From contig JASHSZ010000554.1 of the NCBI GenBank assembly GCA_030040815.1, positions 1 through 13,657 of the forward strand: a DNA stretch of 13,657 nt, written 5' to 3'. Below, piece after piece: positions 1 through 6,393 of this stretch (its first letter is position 1; the number at the start of each line of letters is the position of its first letter). The position numbers were made by a program, and so were the translations under genes. The stretch is from Streptosporangiaceae bacterium (GTDB lineage: Bacteria > Actinomycetota > Actinomycetes > Streptosporangiales > Streptosporangiaceae). The notes under the pieces are model-generated. The model did no database searches and was not told the DNA's origin. It saw only the letters and a program-made list of their open reading frames with translations.

Positions 1-310
1 CTTCGGGTCGGCGGATGAGGAATGCATGCCGGATCTCAGCGAGGAAGCGCCGGTCGGCGAGCATGTCCTGGAGGTAGTAGGTCGGGGGGTGGTCCTTCAC
101 GAACACGCGCATGTCATGCGTCTCATCAAGCAGCCAGTCAAGGAGCGTCTGCGGTGAGTCGAAGCTGCGCCCTCCGCTATCAGTCTCCCCGAAGTCCCTT
201 ATCTTGCAGAACGGCTCGTGGAGGACGGTCATGTCGCCACGCTCAACCATCGAGCGAAAGAACGCCGTTGATCGTGTTCGTGGTGCGCTCCACAACGCGA
301 ACACTGTCAT
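1..310 (-). CDS. Sulfotransferase family protein, N-terminal part (cut by window edge)
   Basis: The reading frame opens with ATG at 310 and stays open to base 1, giving 103 residues with no stop, so the C-terminal part lies outside the window. The N-terminus MTVFALWSAPRTRSTAFF has the SAPRTRST loop that binds the 5'-phosphosulfate of PAPS in sulfotransferases (residues 8-15). It is followed by ERGDMTVLHEPF (23-34), typical of bacterial members, and FLIRRPE (97-103), which sits where the family's 3'-phosphate-binding region begins. These proteins move a sulfuryl group from PAPS to a hydroxyl or amine; the acceptor cannot be told here. No strong Shine-Dalgarno is visible; a weak AGG lies about 15 bases upstream. 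Family assignment is confident, substrate unknown. Confidence 0.85.
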   Translation of the reverse strand, partial: MTVFALWSAPRTRSTAFFRSMVERGDMTVLHEPFCKIRDFGETDSGGRSFDSPQTLLDWLLDETHDMRVFVKDHPPTYYLQDMLADRRFLAEIRHAFLIRRPE

Positions 311-581
311 AGGCGAAACGTACCTGTGATCGCAGCGGCGAGAGGTTAGCGCGCGGCGCTGCGCTGACTAGAGACTTCCGGTTGCGCTGGCCTGATCACC
401 ATTGGCCTGCGCGGCGTGAGGTGCGGCGTGCCGGGGACGTCTCGGCAACAGCATCCCCGGTCACGACTTCGAGCCTAGAAGTTCGAGTGTCGTTGAAGTC
501 AACGCGGTTTCCTCGGCGGCTGGCGTGCGCCGAGAGGGTTCCGTCGTGAGCAGGAGCGCTAGGCCAGAGCCTTGCGGGTGT
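311..581. other. Intergenic region with several inverted repeats
   Basis: No convincing gene is seen between the sulfotransferase start and the propeller-like protein's stop. The right half is unusually rich in dyad symmetry: CCGGGGA/TCCCCGG (431-437 and 454-460), CGTTGA-AG-TCAACG (491-504) and CTCGGCG/CGCCGAG (512-518 and 528-534). The region must hold the sulfotransferase promoter and the end of the upstream minus-strand transcript, but no clear -35/-10 pair could be picked out. Confidence 0.6.
512..534 (-). terminator. Candidate hairpin terminator after the propeller-like gene
   Basis: A perfect 7-bp stem CTCGGCG/CGCCGAG with a 9-base loop lies 47 bases beyond the stop of the minus-strand gene ending at 582. 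There is no T-run, which is common for actinobacterial terminators. A second GC-rich stem (431-460, 7 bp, 16-base loop) follows and could back it up. The function is inferred only from position and stem. Confidence 0.4.
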
Positions 582-1880
582 CTAGTTGGGGTTCCCGATG
601 GATTGCACGCCGTATCCGTCCCAGCGCATGGAGTAAACCCATTCCTTGAGCGCGTAAGTCTCAGCAGTGCTCTTGACCGTCGCCACCCGGAGCCTTGTGT
701 CACCGGGCTGCCAGAAGCCGATCTGCGCAGGCGGCCGCGGTTTGCGGCGCGGGCCGGTGTCCGGCCAGGCCGCGACCATGAGGACTGGGCCGCCGTCCAG
801 CCACCCGGCCACGGAGTGCTCGCCCGCGCCGACGGCCGGTATCACCGTCAGCAGCACTCGGCTCTTGACGCTGAGTATGTCCACCGTGCCGCCGAAAGTC
901 TCGTACACGAGCAGTTGTCCGTTGTCGCTAAAACTCCCAAGGCCCCAGACCGCCGTCAGGTGAGAACTTCGCGGCTGCGGGCCGGCCGGAAGGGGGGTGG
1001 ACAGGTTCTTTCCAGTGACTACGTTCAGGATCTGCACGTGGCAGCCTCGGCACCCGTCGGTCCAGGCGATCTGGTCGTGGCTGACCGCGATTGCGTCGTC
1101 GATAGTCCTTATCACCCGCTGTGCAGCCGGATCCCACAGAACGAAGGGGTGAGTGGCCAAGGGTATCTTTCGCAGCAGCAGGTACCGGCCGACCGCCGCC
1201 TGGAGGAAGTATCCGGCTGGCAGTAGGTACTGCGGGCCGAGAGCCTGCCCGGAGGTGCTGACCAGCCGTGCGGTGGCTGACGTCGTCGCTGGGTTGTCCC
1301 AGTAGTGTGGGTAGCTGACCAGCCAGACGGCACCCGGACTGCTCGACGGCACGAGGCCCCACGTCGCAATTCCGGTGCCGATGGGGGTCGCGGTGTGCGA
1401 GCCGTCGGCGATGAAGTAGTACTCGTGCGGGCCGTAACACCTGTAATGGATGCAGTCGCCCGATTCCCAGGTTCCACCCTGGACCCGCCCGTACAACCAG
1501 AAACCCTGCGGCTGCGACGGCAGGCCGGTGATGGGCGTTTCGGCATGAGTCGCGGTCGAGTACCACGCGGGCTGACCTTGTGACATAGGTGACATGCTGG
1601 TCAGGAACTGCAGGTTGGTGCCGGCGGGCAGCGGCAGTCCCTTCAGGCCGATCGGGAGGTGCTGCTGCGTGGCGGGCGCCGGGCTCGCCACGACCCTGCG
1701 CACCACGATCACCGCCGGAATGGCCACCGCGAAGGCCACCAGTACCGCCACGCAGGCGAGCAGCACCGACCGCCGACAGTGCCGCCGCCGTACTGCGGCG
1801 ATCAGCGCGCCCGGCACCGGTTCCTGCGCCTCAGCCGCCGCCCGCATGGCTGCACGCAGCTGCTGCTCGATATCAGCCAT
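582..1880 (-). CDS. Single-pass membrane protein with extracytoplasmic beta-propeller-like domain, sigma-factor partner
   Basis: The start is ATG at 1880, giving 432 residues. GGAGG lies 9 bases upstream, and this start overlaps the sigma factor stop by 8 bases. A further 21 in-frame codons upstream (to a start at 1943) are rejected because they lie inside the sigma gene and lack a ribosome site. Residues 1-38 are a short basic cytoplasmic segment, 39-61 a membrane helix, and 62-432 a long exported part. The exported part is rich in aromatic and Gly/Asp strand-turn patterns, as in TolB/WD40-like propellers, with two cysteine pairs (C143/C148, C277/C280) that could form disulfides. Coupling to the ECF sigma gene suggests it senses an external cue or restrains the sigma factor. 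It lacks a recognisable zinc anti-sigma motif, so that role is inference only. Confidence 0.8.
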   Translation of the reverse strand: MADIEQQLRAAMRAAAEAQEPVPGALIAAVRRRHCRRSVLLACVAVLVAFAVAIPAVIVVRRVVASPAPATQQHLPIGLKGLPLPAGTNLQFLTSMSPMSQGQPAWYSTATHAETPITGLPSQPQGFWLYGRVQGGTWESGDCIHYRCYGPHEYYFIADGSHTATPIGTGIATWGLVPSSSPGAVWLVSYPHYWDNPATTSATARLVSTSGQALGPQYLLPAGYFLQAAVGRYLLLRKIPLATHPFVLWDPAAQRVIRTIDDAIAVSHDQIAWTDGCRGCHVQILNVVTGKNLSTPLPAGPQPRSSHLTAVWGLGSFSDNGQLLVYETFGGTVDILSVKSRVLLTVIPAVGAGEHSVAGWLDGGPVLMVAAWPDTGPRRKPRPPAQIGFWQPGDTRLRVATVKSTAETYALKEWVYSMRWDGYGVQSIGNPN

Positions 1881-2439
1881 CGCGGCCCACCTCCGGCGCC
1901 ACCACGGGCCTAGCGTGCGGCTCGGCTGCTGGTCGACGATCACCGGCCGCCGCCGCCGCCCGGAGCCGAGCCAGCCCCCGCGCCGCCTGGCTCTTGACCG
2001 TGCCTACGCTGCACCCCAGCAACTGCGCCGTCTCGATCTCGGAGAGGTCATCGAAGTAGCGCAGTACGAGCACCGTGCGCTGCCGTGGTGGTAACCCGGC
2101 CAGCGCTCGCAGCAGGTAATCCCGGTTCTCGACTTCTGTCGTCCGGTCCGGCACCGCCGGCCCAGGGTTGGTAGCCAGCAGCGGTCGCTCGGCCCGCCGT
2201 GCCATCCGCCGCCACCGGTCGGCCGACGCGTTCGCCAGGATTGCCCGCACGTACCGCTCCGGCTCGCCCGCCCGGCTGACCCGGCCCCAGTGCCGGTACA
2301 CCCGCTCCAGCGCCAGCTGCAGCAGATCCTCTGCCTCCGCCCGGTTCTGCCCGGCCAGCAGGAACGCGGTCCGCAGCAAGCTTGCCGACCGGGCGCGCAC
2401 GAAATCCTCGAAAGACAGCTCTGCCTTCCGGATCCGCAT
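1873..2439 (-). CDS. ECF RNA polymerase sigma factor, SigE family
   Basis: This encodes 188 residues from ATG at 2439; a TTG two codons earlier (2445) is also possible, and neither start has a clear Shine-Dalgarno. Region 2 spans roughly residues 8-85, with the core-binding helix around EAEDLLQLALERVYRHW (35-51). The linker follows, and region 4 is about 113-162, with ALAGLPPRQRTVLVLRYF and the helix-turn-helix SEIETAQLLGCSVGTVKSQ contacting the -35 element. Length and motifs fit the actinobacterial SigE-type ECF group, which directs RNA polymerase to a small stress or envelope regulon. The gene downstream overlaps by 8 bases and encodes a membrane protein, the usual place for a partner that controls the sigma factor. 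Its trigger and target promoters are not visible. Confidence 0.93.
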   Translation of the reverse strand: MRIRKAELSFEDFVRARSASLLRTAFLLAGQNRAEAEDLLQLALERVYRHWGRVSRAGEPERYVRAILANASADRWRRMARRAERPLLATNPGPAVPDRTTEVENRDYLLRALAGLPPRQRTVLVLRYFDDLSEIETAQLLGCSVGTVKSQAARGLARLRAAAAAGDRRPAAEPHARPVVAPEVGRDG

Positions 2440-2494
2440 ACTCAACTAACGCTGAGGCTGGGCAGAAGGTTGAGTGCGATTCTCGGAAGCCCAT

Positions 2495-2506
2495 TGACGG
2501 ACGTCA
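2495..2506. promoter_or_regulatory. Palindrome TGACG-GA-CGTCA upstream of the sigma gene
   Basis: A perfect 5-2-5 palindrome, TGACGGACGTCA, lies 56 bases upstream of the sigma factor start, where an operator or promoter element would sit. It overlaps the stop codon of the DUF2637 remnant frame, so it could also be a chance palindrome in decayed sequence. No regulator is assigned. Confidence 0.25.
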
Positions 2507-2845
2507 GGACTCGGGTTCGGTGCTGATGTCGTGGCCGAGTTCCTGTTGCGGCTGATCTCCAATGACCATCCAGTCTGCGCCGAGGGCGCCCATCGGGCGA
2601 GCTCGGCCGCGTACATCTGGGCGGCCTCGCGACCGCCCTGAGGCGCACCGTGCCCCGTTCAGGTGCACCGCGCCCGGCTGTGCCCCGGCGGCGGCTGGCC
2701 CGGTGCCCGCCGACCGGCGGACGATCAGCATCAGCAGCTCGTAGCTGATTACCGGGGCGGGAGTCGGCCAGGCCGCGACGATCGCGCCGACCGGTCGGTC
2801 AGCGACGCGTGCCGGACCGACCGCGCTGATGGCGACTGGGATGTC
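2504..2845 (-). pseudogene. DUF2637 family gene remnant (frame-broken)
   Basis: Reading minus from 2845 gives DIPVAISAVGP, then GAIVAAWPTPAPVISYELLM and LIVRRSAG. This resembles the last membrane helix region of DUF2637 proteins (VAAWP followed by SYELLM and a basic tail). That family is common in actinomycete plasmids and integrative elements. The same frame then runs into low-complexity sequence and stops at 2504. A second frame within about 2590-2640 carries REAAQMYAAELARW, matching the family's C-terminal helical segment (AA-x-x-YAAELA), so at least one frameshift separates the halves. There is no start, and the N-terminal two thirds are missing. The 5' end overlaps the tail of the upstream membrane-protein gene in another frame. 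Assignment rests on short motifs only; it is either a decayed mobile-element gene or a deletion scar. Confidence 0.5.
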
Positions 2846-3680
2846 GTGTTTTGGGTGCTCGGCCCGGACCTGCGCCAGCGGGCACGGACACCGGCTGGCT
2901 TCGCCTCGGCGACGTGTCGCGAACTACCACGGCGAGCACGTACAGCAGCAGGAGCGCTACGCCATCGAAGAACAGGCCCCCGAGGATCGTCCCGATCGCC
3001 GAGCCGTTGCCATCAATGAGGCCCCGCCCGCTGCCCCAGGCCCAGAGCGGGTCGCGGACGCTGAACGGCTTGCCGATCGGCACCTGTGGGCCCCAGTAGA
3101 CGCGCGCGCCGTTGCTGGAAAGGTAGCCTTGGGTCACCGTCTGGCATTGACCGAGCCCCCCTCGCCCCACAGTGGCGCAAGCGGTGGCGTACGACACCGG
3201 GTTGAAGGTGTCCTGGTGCTCCACTCCGGTCACATACGCCCACGCGTTCACTTCCTGGGGGAGGATGTAGGCGGTGATGCACGTCATCGCGGCGAGCATG
3301 AAGAGGCAGGCAATCCAGCTAGCAGGATGGCGTGGCGGCCAGGAATGCGCGTGGGCGTACCACGGGTAGTGCGAAACGCTGCTCTTCGCGCTCACCCGGA
3401 CGGTCGCGTCGGCGCGGTGCAGGCGTGATGTATCGACGATTACGTCTACGACCCCGACCAGAAGCAGGGCGAGCAGCGCGAAGACGGGGATGACGCCGAG
3501 GGTTGCCGCCGCGCCGGTGAGGTGCGCGAACAGGTTGACGTCGATCCCCGCGTACACGGCGAGGCCAATCAGGCTGCCGACGGCTACCCAGGCCCACCCG
3601 CGCCGCCGGTGGTGCAGCGTGACGAGCTTGGCAACACTCGATGACTTGCTGGTGCCCCGCAGCACTGGCGCTTGCGGCAT
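2799..3680 (-). CDS. Four-helix membrane protein of unknown function
   Basis: ATG at 3680 is preceded by GGGGAGAA at a spacing of 4 bases. The 293-residue product has membrane segments at about 28-46, 60-82, 121-140 and 229-253. Between the third and fourth lies an ~85-residue extracytoplasmic loop with two cysteines (C168, C179) and many Tyr/Trp/Gly residues, which may form a small disulfide-bonded domain. The N-terminal 27 residues are basic and cytoplasmic. It is the last gene of the padR operon, 20 bases after the lipoprotein stop. The C-terminal tail from about residue 278 is Arg/Ser/Pro-rich and is read from the same DNA as the DUF2637 remnant in another frame, so the present C-terminus may be an accidental extension. 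I do not recognise the family. Confidence 0.75.
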   Translation of the reverse strand: MPQAPVLRGTSKSSSVAKLVTLHHRRRGWAWVAVGSLIGLAVYAGIDVNLFAHLTGAAATLGVIPVFALLALLLVGVVDVIVDTSRLHRADATVRVSAKSSVSHYPWYAHAHSWPPRHPASWIACLFMLAAMTCITAYILPQEVNAWAYVTGVEHQDTFNPVSYATACATVGRGGLGQCQTVTQGYLSSNGARVYWGPQVPIGKPFSVRDPLWAWGSGRGLIDGNGSAIGTILGGLFFDGVALLLLYVLAVVVRDTSPRRSQPVSVPAGAGPGRAPKTRHPSRHQRGRSGTRR

Positions 3681-3700
3681 TGGCTTCTCCCCGCGTGCGG

Positions 3701-4279
3701 TCAGCTAGAGGGGACCAGCAGGCGGTGCAACTGGAGTGTTTGATTCCTGCTGGGCAAAGCGACTTGGAGTGGGTTGGTGAATGGCTGTCGCACGCTGGGG
3801 AGCAGCCAGGTCCGGCCGGCGACGCTGATGGTGAGATAGCCGTGGGCGTCGGCGGCCGTCGTGGTGATCGCTTTGAGCGCCGGCTCTTCAGCAGCGGGTA
3901 TGACGATGAGGAATCCGTAATGCCCTGTAAGGGGGAAGGAAGTGAGCGAGGAGACCCCCGCGGCAGTGATCGTTACCGGCGCGCTGAGCTCGCGATAGCA
4001 CTGGCCGGGACCACCGGACAGCGCGACGGAACCAGCGGGACAGCCGCCCGCCGGCGTCGGGGCCTGGACGCTCATGGCTTCCAGGACGAACGGAGACGCC
4101 CGAAGAACCTGCACGGGGCCCACTATCACAGGCGAGCCCGCAACAAGTGTCGGCTGTGGGGAAGTGTCTGGGCCCAGGGGAGTGATGCCGCTGCAGCTGC
4201 CAACGGCGAACATGAGGCTCGCCGCGGCCAGTACGCTGGCCAGAACGGTCGAAGGACGGGGCGAACGACGGAACGGCAT
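3701..4279 (-). CDS. Lipoprotein with SecDF P1-head-like domain
   Basis: The start is ATG at 4279, giving 192 residues. It lies 14 bases after the upstream stop, with AGGAGG 11-12 bases before it. In-frame sequence further upstream is shadow of the neighbouring gene. The signal peptide has RR near the N-terminus, a hydrophobic stretch (11-26) and a lipobox VGSC with Cys29, so the protein should be lipid-anchored outside the membrane. Residues ~98-190 start with LSAPVTITAAGVSSL, continue with GFLIVIPAAEEPALKAIT and contain LTISVAGRTWLLPSVRQPF. This order resembles the P1 head subdomain of SecD (PVTITxxDV, then LTPAGAxxL, then hydrophobic strands before a PxVxxPI motif). No SecD membrane part is present. 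Cys80 and Cys94 could pair. Function is unknown; exported-protein folding or sensing is possible. Confidence 0.75.
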   Translation of the reverse strand: MPFRRSPRPSTVLASVLAAASLMFAVGSCSGITPLGPDTSPQPTLVAGSPVIVGPVQVLRASPFVLEAMSVQAPTPAGGCPAGSVALSGGPGQCYRELSAPVTITAAGVSSLTSFPLTGHYGFLIVIPAAEEPALKAITTTAADAHGYLTISVAGRTWLLPSVRQPFTNPLQVALPSRNQTLQLHRLLVPSS

Positions 4280-4293
4280 CTCCCGGGCCCCTC

Positions 4294-5334
4294 CTACGCA
4301 GCCATGGCGTGCGGATACGGCGGTGGTGCGGGCGTCGCCGTGTGGGCCCGGGCAGCGTCGGGGGCGACCAGCGCGGTGGCCACCAACAGAATGAGCAGTT
4401 CGGCCAGGCTCACAGCGATCAGGTGCGGGTCGTGTACGTAGTCGAGAATCGACACGATCCGGTACGCCGCGGCGACGGTGGCGAGCAGGGCGAGGGTCAG
4501 CGACCACACGCCCGAGCCGGGGCGGGATCGGATCCAGGGTGTGTGTGCCAGGCAGGCGATGGCGACCAGCAGGCAGCACAGCCCGGAAAAGTCCGGTACC
4601 CAGGCTGCGTTGCCAGTCACCTGCAGCGCGAGGAGCGGCACCCATACCAGGAGATAAATGAGGGGCAGTGCCAGCAGCCAGGACCGGCGCGCGGGCGGCG
4701 GAGCGCCCCGGTGGAAAGCGGTCATGGCCAGGACTAGCGCCAGGTCGAGCAAGGCCCAGTAGGCCCACTGCCCGAACGGCAGCGGCAGGGTGCTACTAAT
4801 CGTGTGCTGCAGCAACCAGACCAGGTCAATGACCATAATCAGCGCCGCGATGATGCGGGCAGTCCGGTAGTAGCGGAGAACCACCGTCAGAAAAGCCACG
4901 ATCCAGGCGTAGTCAACCACGTACCCGTCCACCGCCCAGACGCCCGGCGGCGAGGTATTCACCGTGCTCGCGGGCGGGCCGGGAATCCAGCCGACCCAGC
5001 GTCGGCTCCACGCCAGGAATGCCAGCGCCGCAACTCCCCGCACCGCGTGCACCAACAGCACCGTGAGCACGGCGTTCCGCGCCGCCTGGCCCCAGGCGAG
5101 TCGGCGCGGGGTAACGGCACCGCCCAGGTGTAGCCGGACGGCAAGGCCGGCCACGCTGGCGGTCTCTGCCCAGCCGGGCCCGGCAGCCTTGCCGATGTAC
5201 TCGTCAGCCTCCGGGTCGCCGGTCAGCCAGCTGTCCAGGAACGCTGCCACCATGTCCTGTTCCCACTGCCGCCGGTACCAGCCGGGCAGCAGCCGCAGCA
5301 CTCGGCGGTACCGTCGCTCCAGGTCGCTGCTCAT
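4294..5334 (-). CDS. Polytopic membrane protein coupled to PadR
   Basis: The ATG at 5334 overlaps the padR stop by 4 bases (ATGA), so translation is probably coupled. The 346-residue product begins with a soluble amphipathic domain (residues 1-70, LERRYRRVLRLLPGWYRRQWEQDMVAAFLD cut across 5-34) like those found in proteins encoded next to PadR regulators in actinomycetes. About eight hydrophobic helices follow (near 87-108, 135-155, 159-178, 189-206, 218-237, 249-264, 274-290 and 305-324) with a short Pro-rich C-terminal tail. No enzyme or transporter motif is visible. By position it is likely a PadR-controlled envelope protein, possibly working with the lipoprotein encoded directly after it. 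Confidence 0.8.
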   Translation of the reverse strand: MSSDLERRYRRVLRLLPGWYRRQWEQDMVAAFLDSWLTGDPEADEYIGKAAGPGWAETASVAGLAVRLHLGGAVTPRRLAWGQAARNAVLTVLLVHAVRGVAALAFLAWSRRWVGWIPGPPASTVNTSPPGVWAVDGYVVDYAWIVAFLTVVLRYYRTARIIAALIMVIDLVWLLQHTISSTLPLPFGQWAYWALLDLALVLAMTAFHRGAPPPARRSWLLALPLIYLLVWVPLLALQVTGNAAWVPDFSGLCCLLVAIACLAHTPWIRSRPGSGVWSLTLALLATVAAAYRIVSILDYVHDPHLIAVSLAELLILLVATALVAPDAARAHTATPAPPPYPHAMAA

Positions 5335-5669
5335 CCAGCTGCCTGCCCGCCGGTCAGCCCCAGCCTGGCCCGCACCACGCGAGCGGTGGCGGCGCGCAGC
5401 TCGGCCTCCTCAGCCAGCGCGCGCCGCCCGTCTCTGGTAAGCCGGTAATAGCGGCGCAGTCGGCCGTCGTGCGTTTCGTCTCGGTCAGGCTCGATCAGCC
5501 CCTCGGCGGCGAGCCGGTCAAGCACCCCGTACAGGCTGCCGATCTTCAGCCGCACCCGGTCCTGCGACAGCTCGGCAACCTCGCCCACGATGCCGTACCC
5601 GTGTCGCGGGCCATCGGCGAGCGCGGTGAGCACGAAGAAGGCCTGTCCCGTGATGGACTTTGTTGCCAT
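5331..5669 (-). CDS. PadR family transcriptional regulator
   Basis: This is a 112-residue, short-type PadR protein. The winged helix-turn-helix covers about residues 5-85: ITGQAFFVLTAL, then HGYGIVGEV, the recognition helix KIGSLYGVLDRLAAEGLI, and the wing containing GRLRRYYRLTRDGRRAL. The remainder is one C-terminal dimerisation helix. The start at 5669 has no Shine-Dalgarno; the -10 element ends 6 bases before the ATG, so the message is probably leaderless. PadR proteins usually repress their own operon and release DNA on binding a small ligand. The inverted repeat over the start fits autorepression. It leads a four-gene operon of membrane and exported proteins; the ligand is unknown. Confidence 0.93.
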   Translation of the reverse strand: MATKSITGQAFFVLTALADGPRHGYGIVGEVAELSQDRVRLKIGSLYGVLDRLAAEGLIEPDRDETHDGRLRRYYRLTRDGRRALAEEAELRAATARVVRARLGLTGGQAAG

Positions 5670-5704
5670 GTCAGTAATGTAATGGAAACCAAGATATGAG
5701 TCGA
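5666..5704 (-). promoter_or_regulatory. Leaderless padR promoter with overlapping inverted repeat
   Basis: On the minus strand, TCGACT (5704-5699) is followed after 17 bases by TACATT (5681-5676), and the padR ATG begins 6 bases later. Transcription would therefore begin at or next to the ATG, which explains the missing ribosome site. CCAT-N12-ATGG (5666-5685) covers the -10 and the start codon, a natural place for PadR to block its own promoter. The stretch is more AT-rich than its surroundings. The repeat is short and not a close match to known PadR boxes. Confidence 0.5.
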
Positions 5705-5794
5705 GTGATCACCCAGAAAGCGGCTGTGGGTGGCGCTGGCGCTGCCAATGGGTCAGCGTTGCCGCCTTATCGGAGACGGCGAAGCGCGCTCGGT

Positions 5795-6316
5795 CTAGTG
5801 GCGGCGGTCGGCGCGGGCCAGGCGCACCTGCAGGAAGACCGCCAGCACGATGAGCAGTACGGCGATTGCCGCTGGCGTGAGCGTGCCGGCCCAGTTGAAG
5901 CCTGAACTGGGTGGGAACACGTGGGGCGGTATTCCCTGGCGGGTAGCGATCGCCTCGGCGATCTCCTTTTGCTGGAGGGTGGGACCCGTGCCCAGGGCGG
6001 CAACCGCGGCGGCGGTGGCGAAGCAGAACGCGGCTACCGCGGCCACTGCGGCGACCCTGGCGGCCGCGACGCGACGGGCTGGGTCGCTGGCGCTGCTCCG
6101 CGTCGCAGGGACGCTCTCAACCGGCAGGTCGGCGAGCAGAGCGGTCAGTTCTCTCCCAGTGCGGGAACGCAGGGTCTGCCCCGATCGCTGGTCGAATTCG
6201 TCCGCTGTGATCCGGCCGGCCTGGAACGCGGCGCTCAGCTCGGAGAGCGCCTGGTCACGGTCGGCGTCGGAGACCCGGAAGTCGCCAGCTGGATAGTGCC
6301 AGCCGCCTCTGTCCAT
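5795..6316 (-). CDS. DUF1707 domain membrane protein
   Basis: The start is ATG at 6316, with GGAG 7 bases upstream; the ATG at 6322 is too close to that site. The product is 173 residues. Residues 13-65 (FRVSDADRDQ, then AFQAGRITADEFDQRS, then ELTALLADLP) are a clear DUF1707 domain, a small helical module common at the N-terminus of actinobacterial membrane proteins. Two membrane helices follow at about 86-108 and 148-165, ending in a short basic tail. The ~38-residue loop between them should be outside. It lies 77 bases downstream of the ABC permease on the same strand and is probably part of that operon. The DUF1707 role is unknown; these proteins are often linked to envelope or sigma/anti-sigma signalling. 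Confidence 0.85.
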   Translation of the reverse strand: MDRGGWHYPAGDFRVSDADRDQALSELSAAFQAGRITADEFDQRSGQTLRSRTGRELTALLADLPVESVPATRSSASDPARRVAAARVAAVAAVAAFCFATAAAVAALGTGPTLQQKEIAEAIATRQGIPPHVFPPSSGFNWAGTLTPAAIAVLLIVLAVFLQVRLARADRRH

Positions 6317-6393
6317 GATCATGCTCCTTCGGCGTAGTTTCATGCTAACAGCCGGGCTGCAGATCACCGGCGGCCAGGCGTTGGGTATGCGGG

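Noticed and set aside
481..493. GTTCGAG as a possible tRNA T-loop
   Set aside because: No acceptor, D or anticodon stems could be formed around it in the right spacing on either strand.
1034..1054. CxxCH heme c-binding motif (CRGCH, residues 277-281 of the propeller-like protein)
   Set aside because: It is a single occurrence with no other cytochrome feature or cytochrome maturation gene nearby; a CxxC disulfide in a propeller loop with a chance histidine is simpler.
525..1226. A 233-codon plus-strand open frame
   Set aside because: It is antisense to the propeller-like gene, with no family motifs and no ribosome site.
2562..3428. Plus-strand open frames across 2562-3428
   Set aside because: They are antisense to the four-helix membrane protein and the DUF2637 remnant; translations are Arg/Pro/Ala-rich without recognisable domains.
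4280..4768. N-terminal extension of the lipoprotein gene to 4768
   Set aside because: It overlaps the polytopic membrane protein gene out of frame; the signal peptide with lipobox begins at the ATG at 4279, which has a ribosome site.
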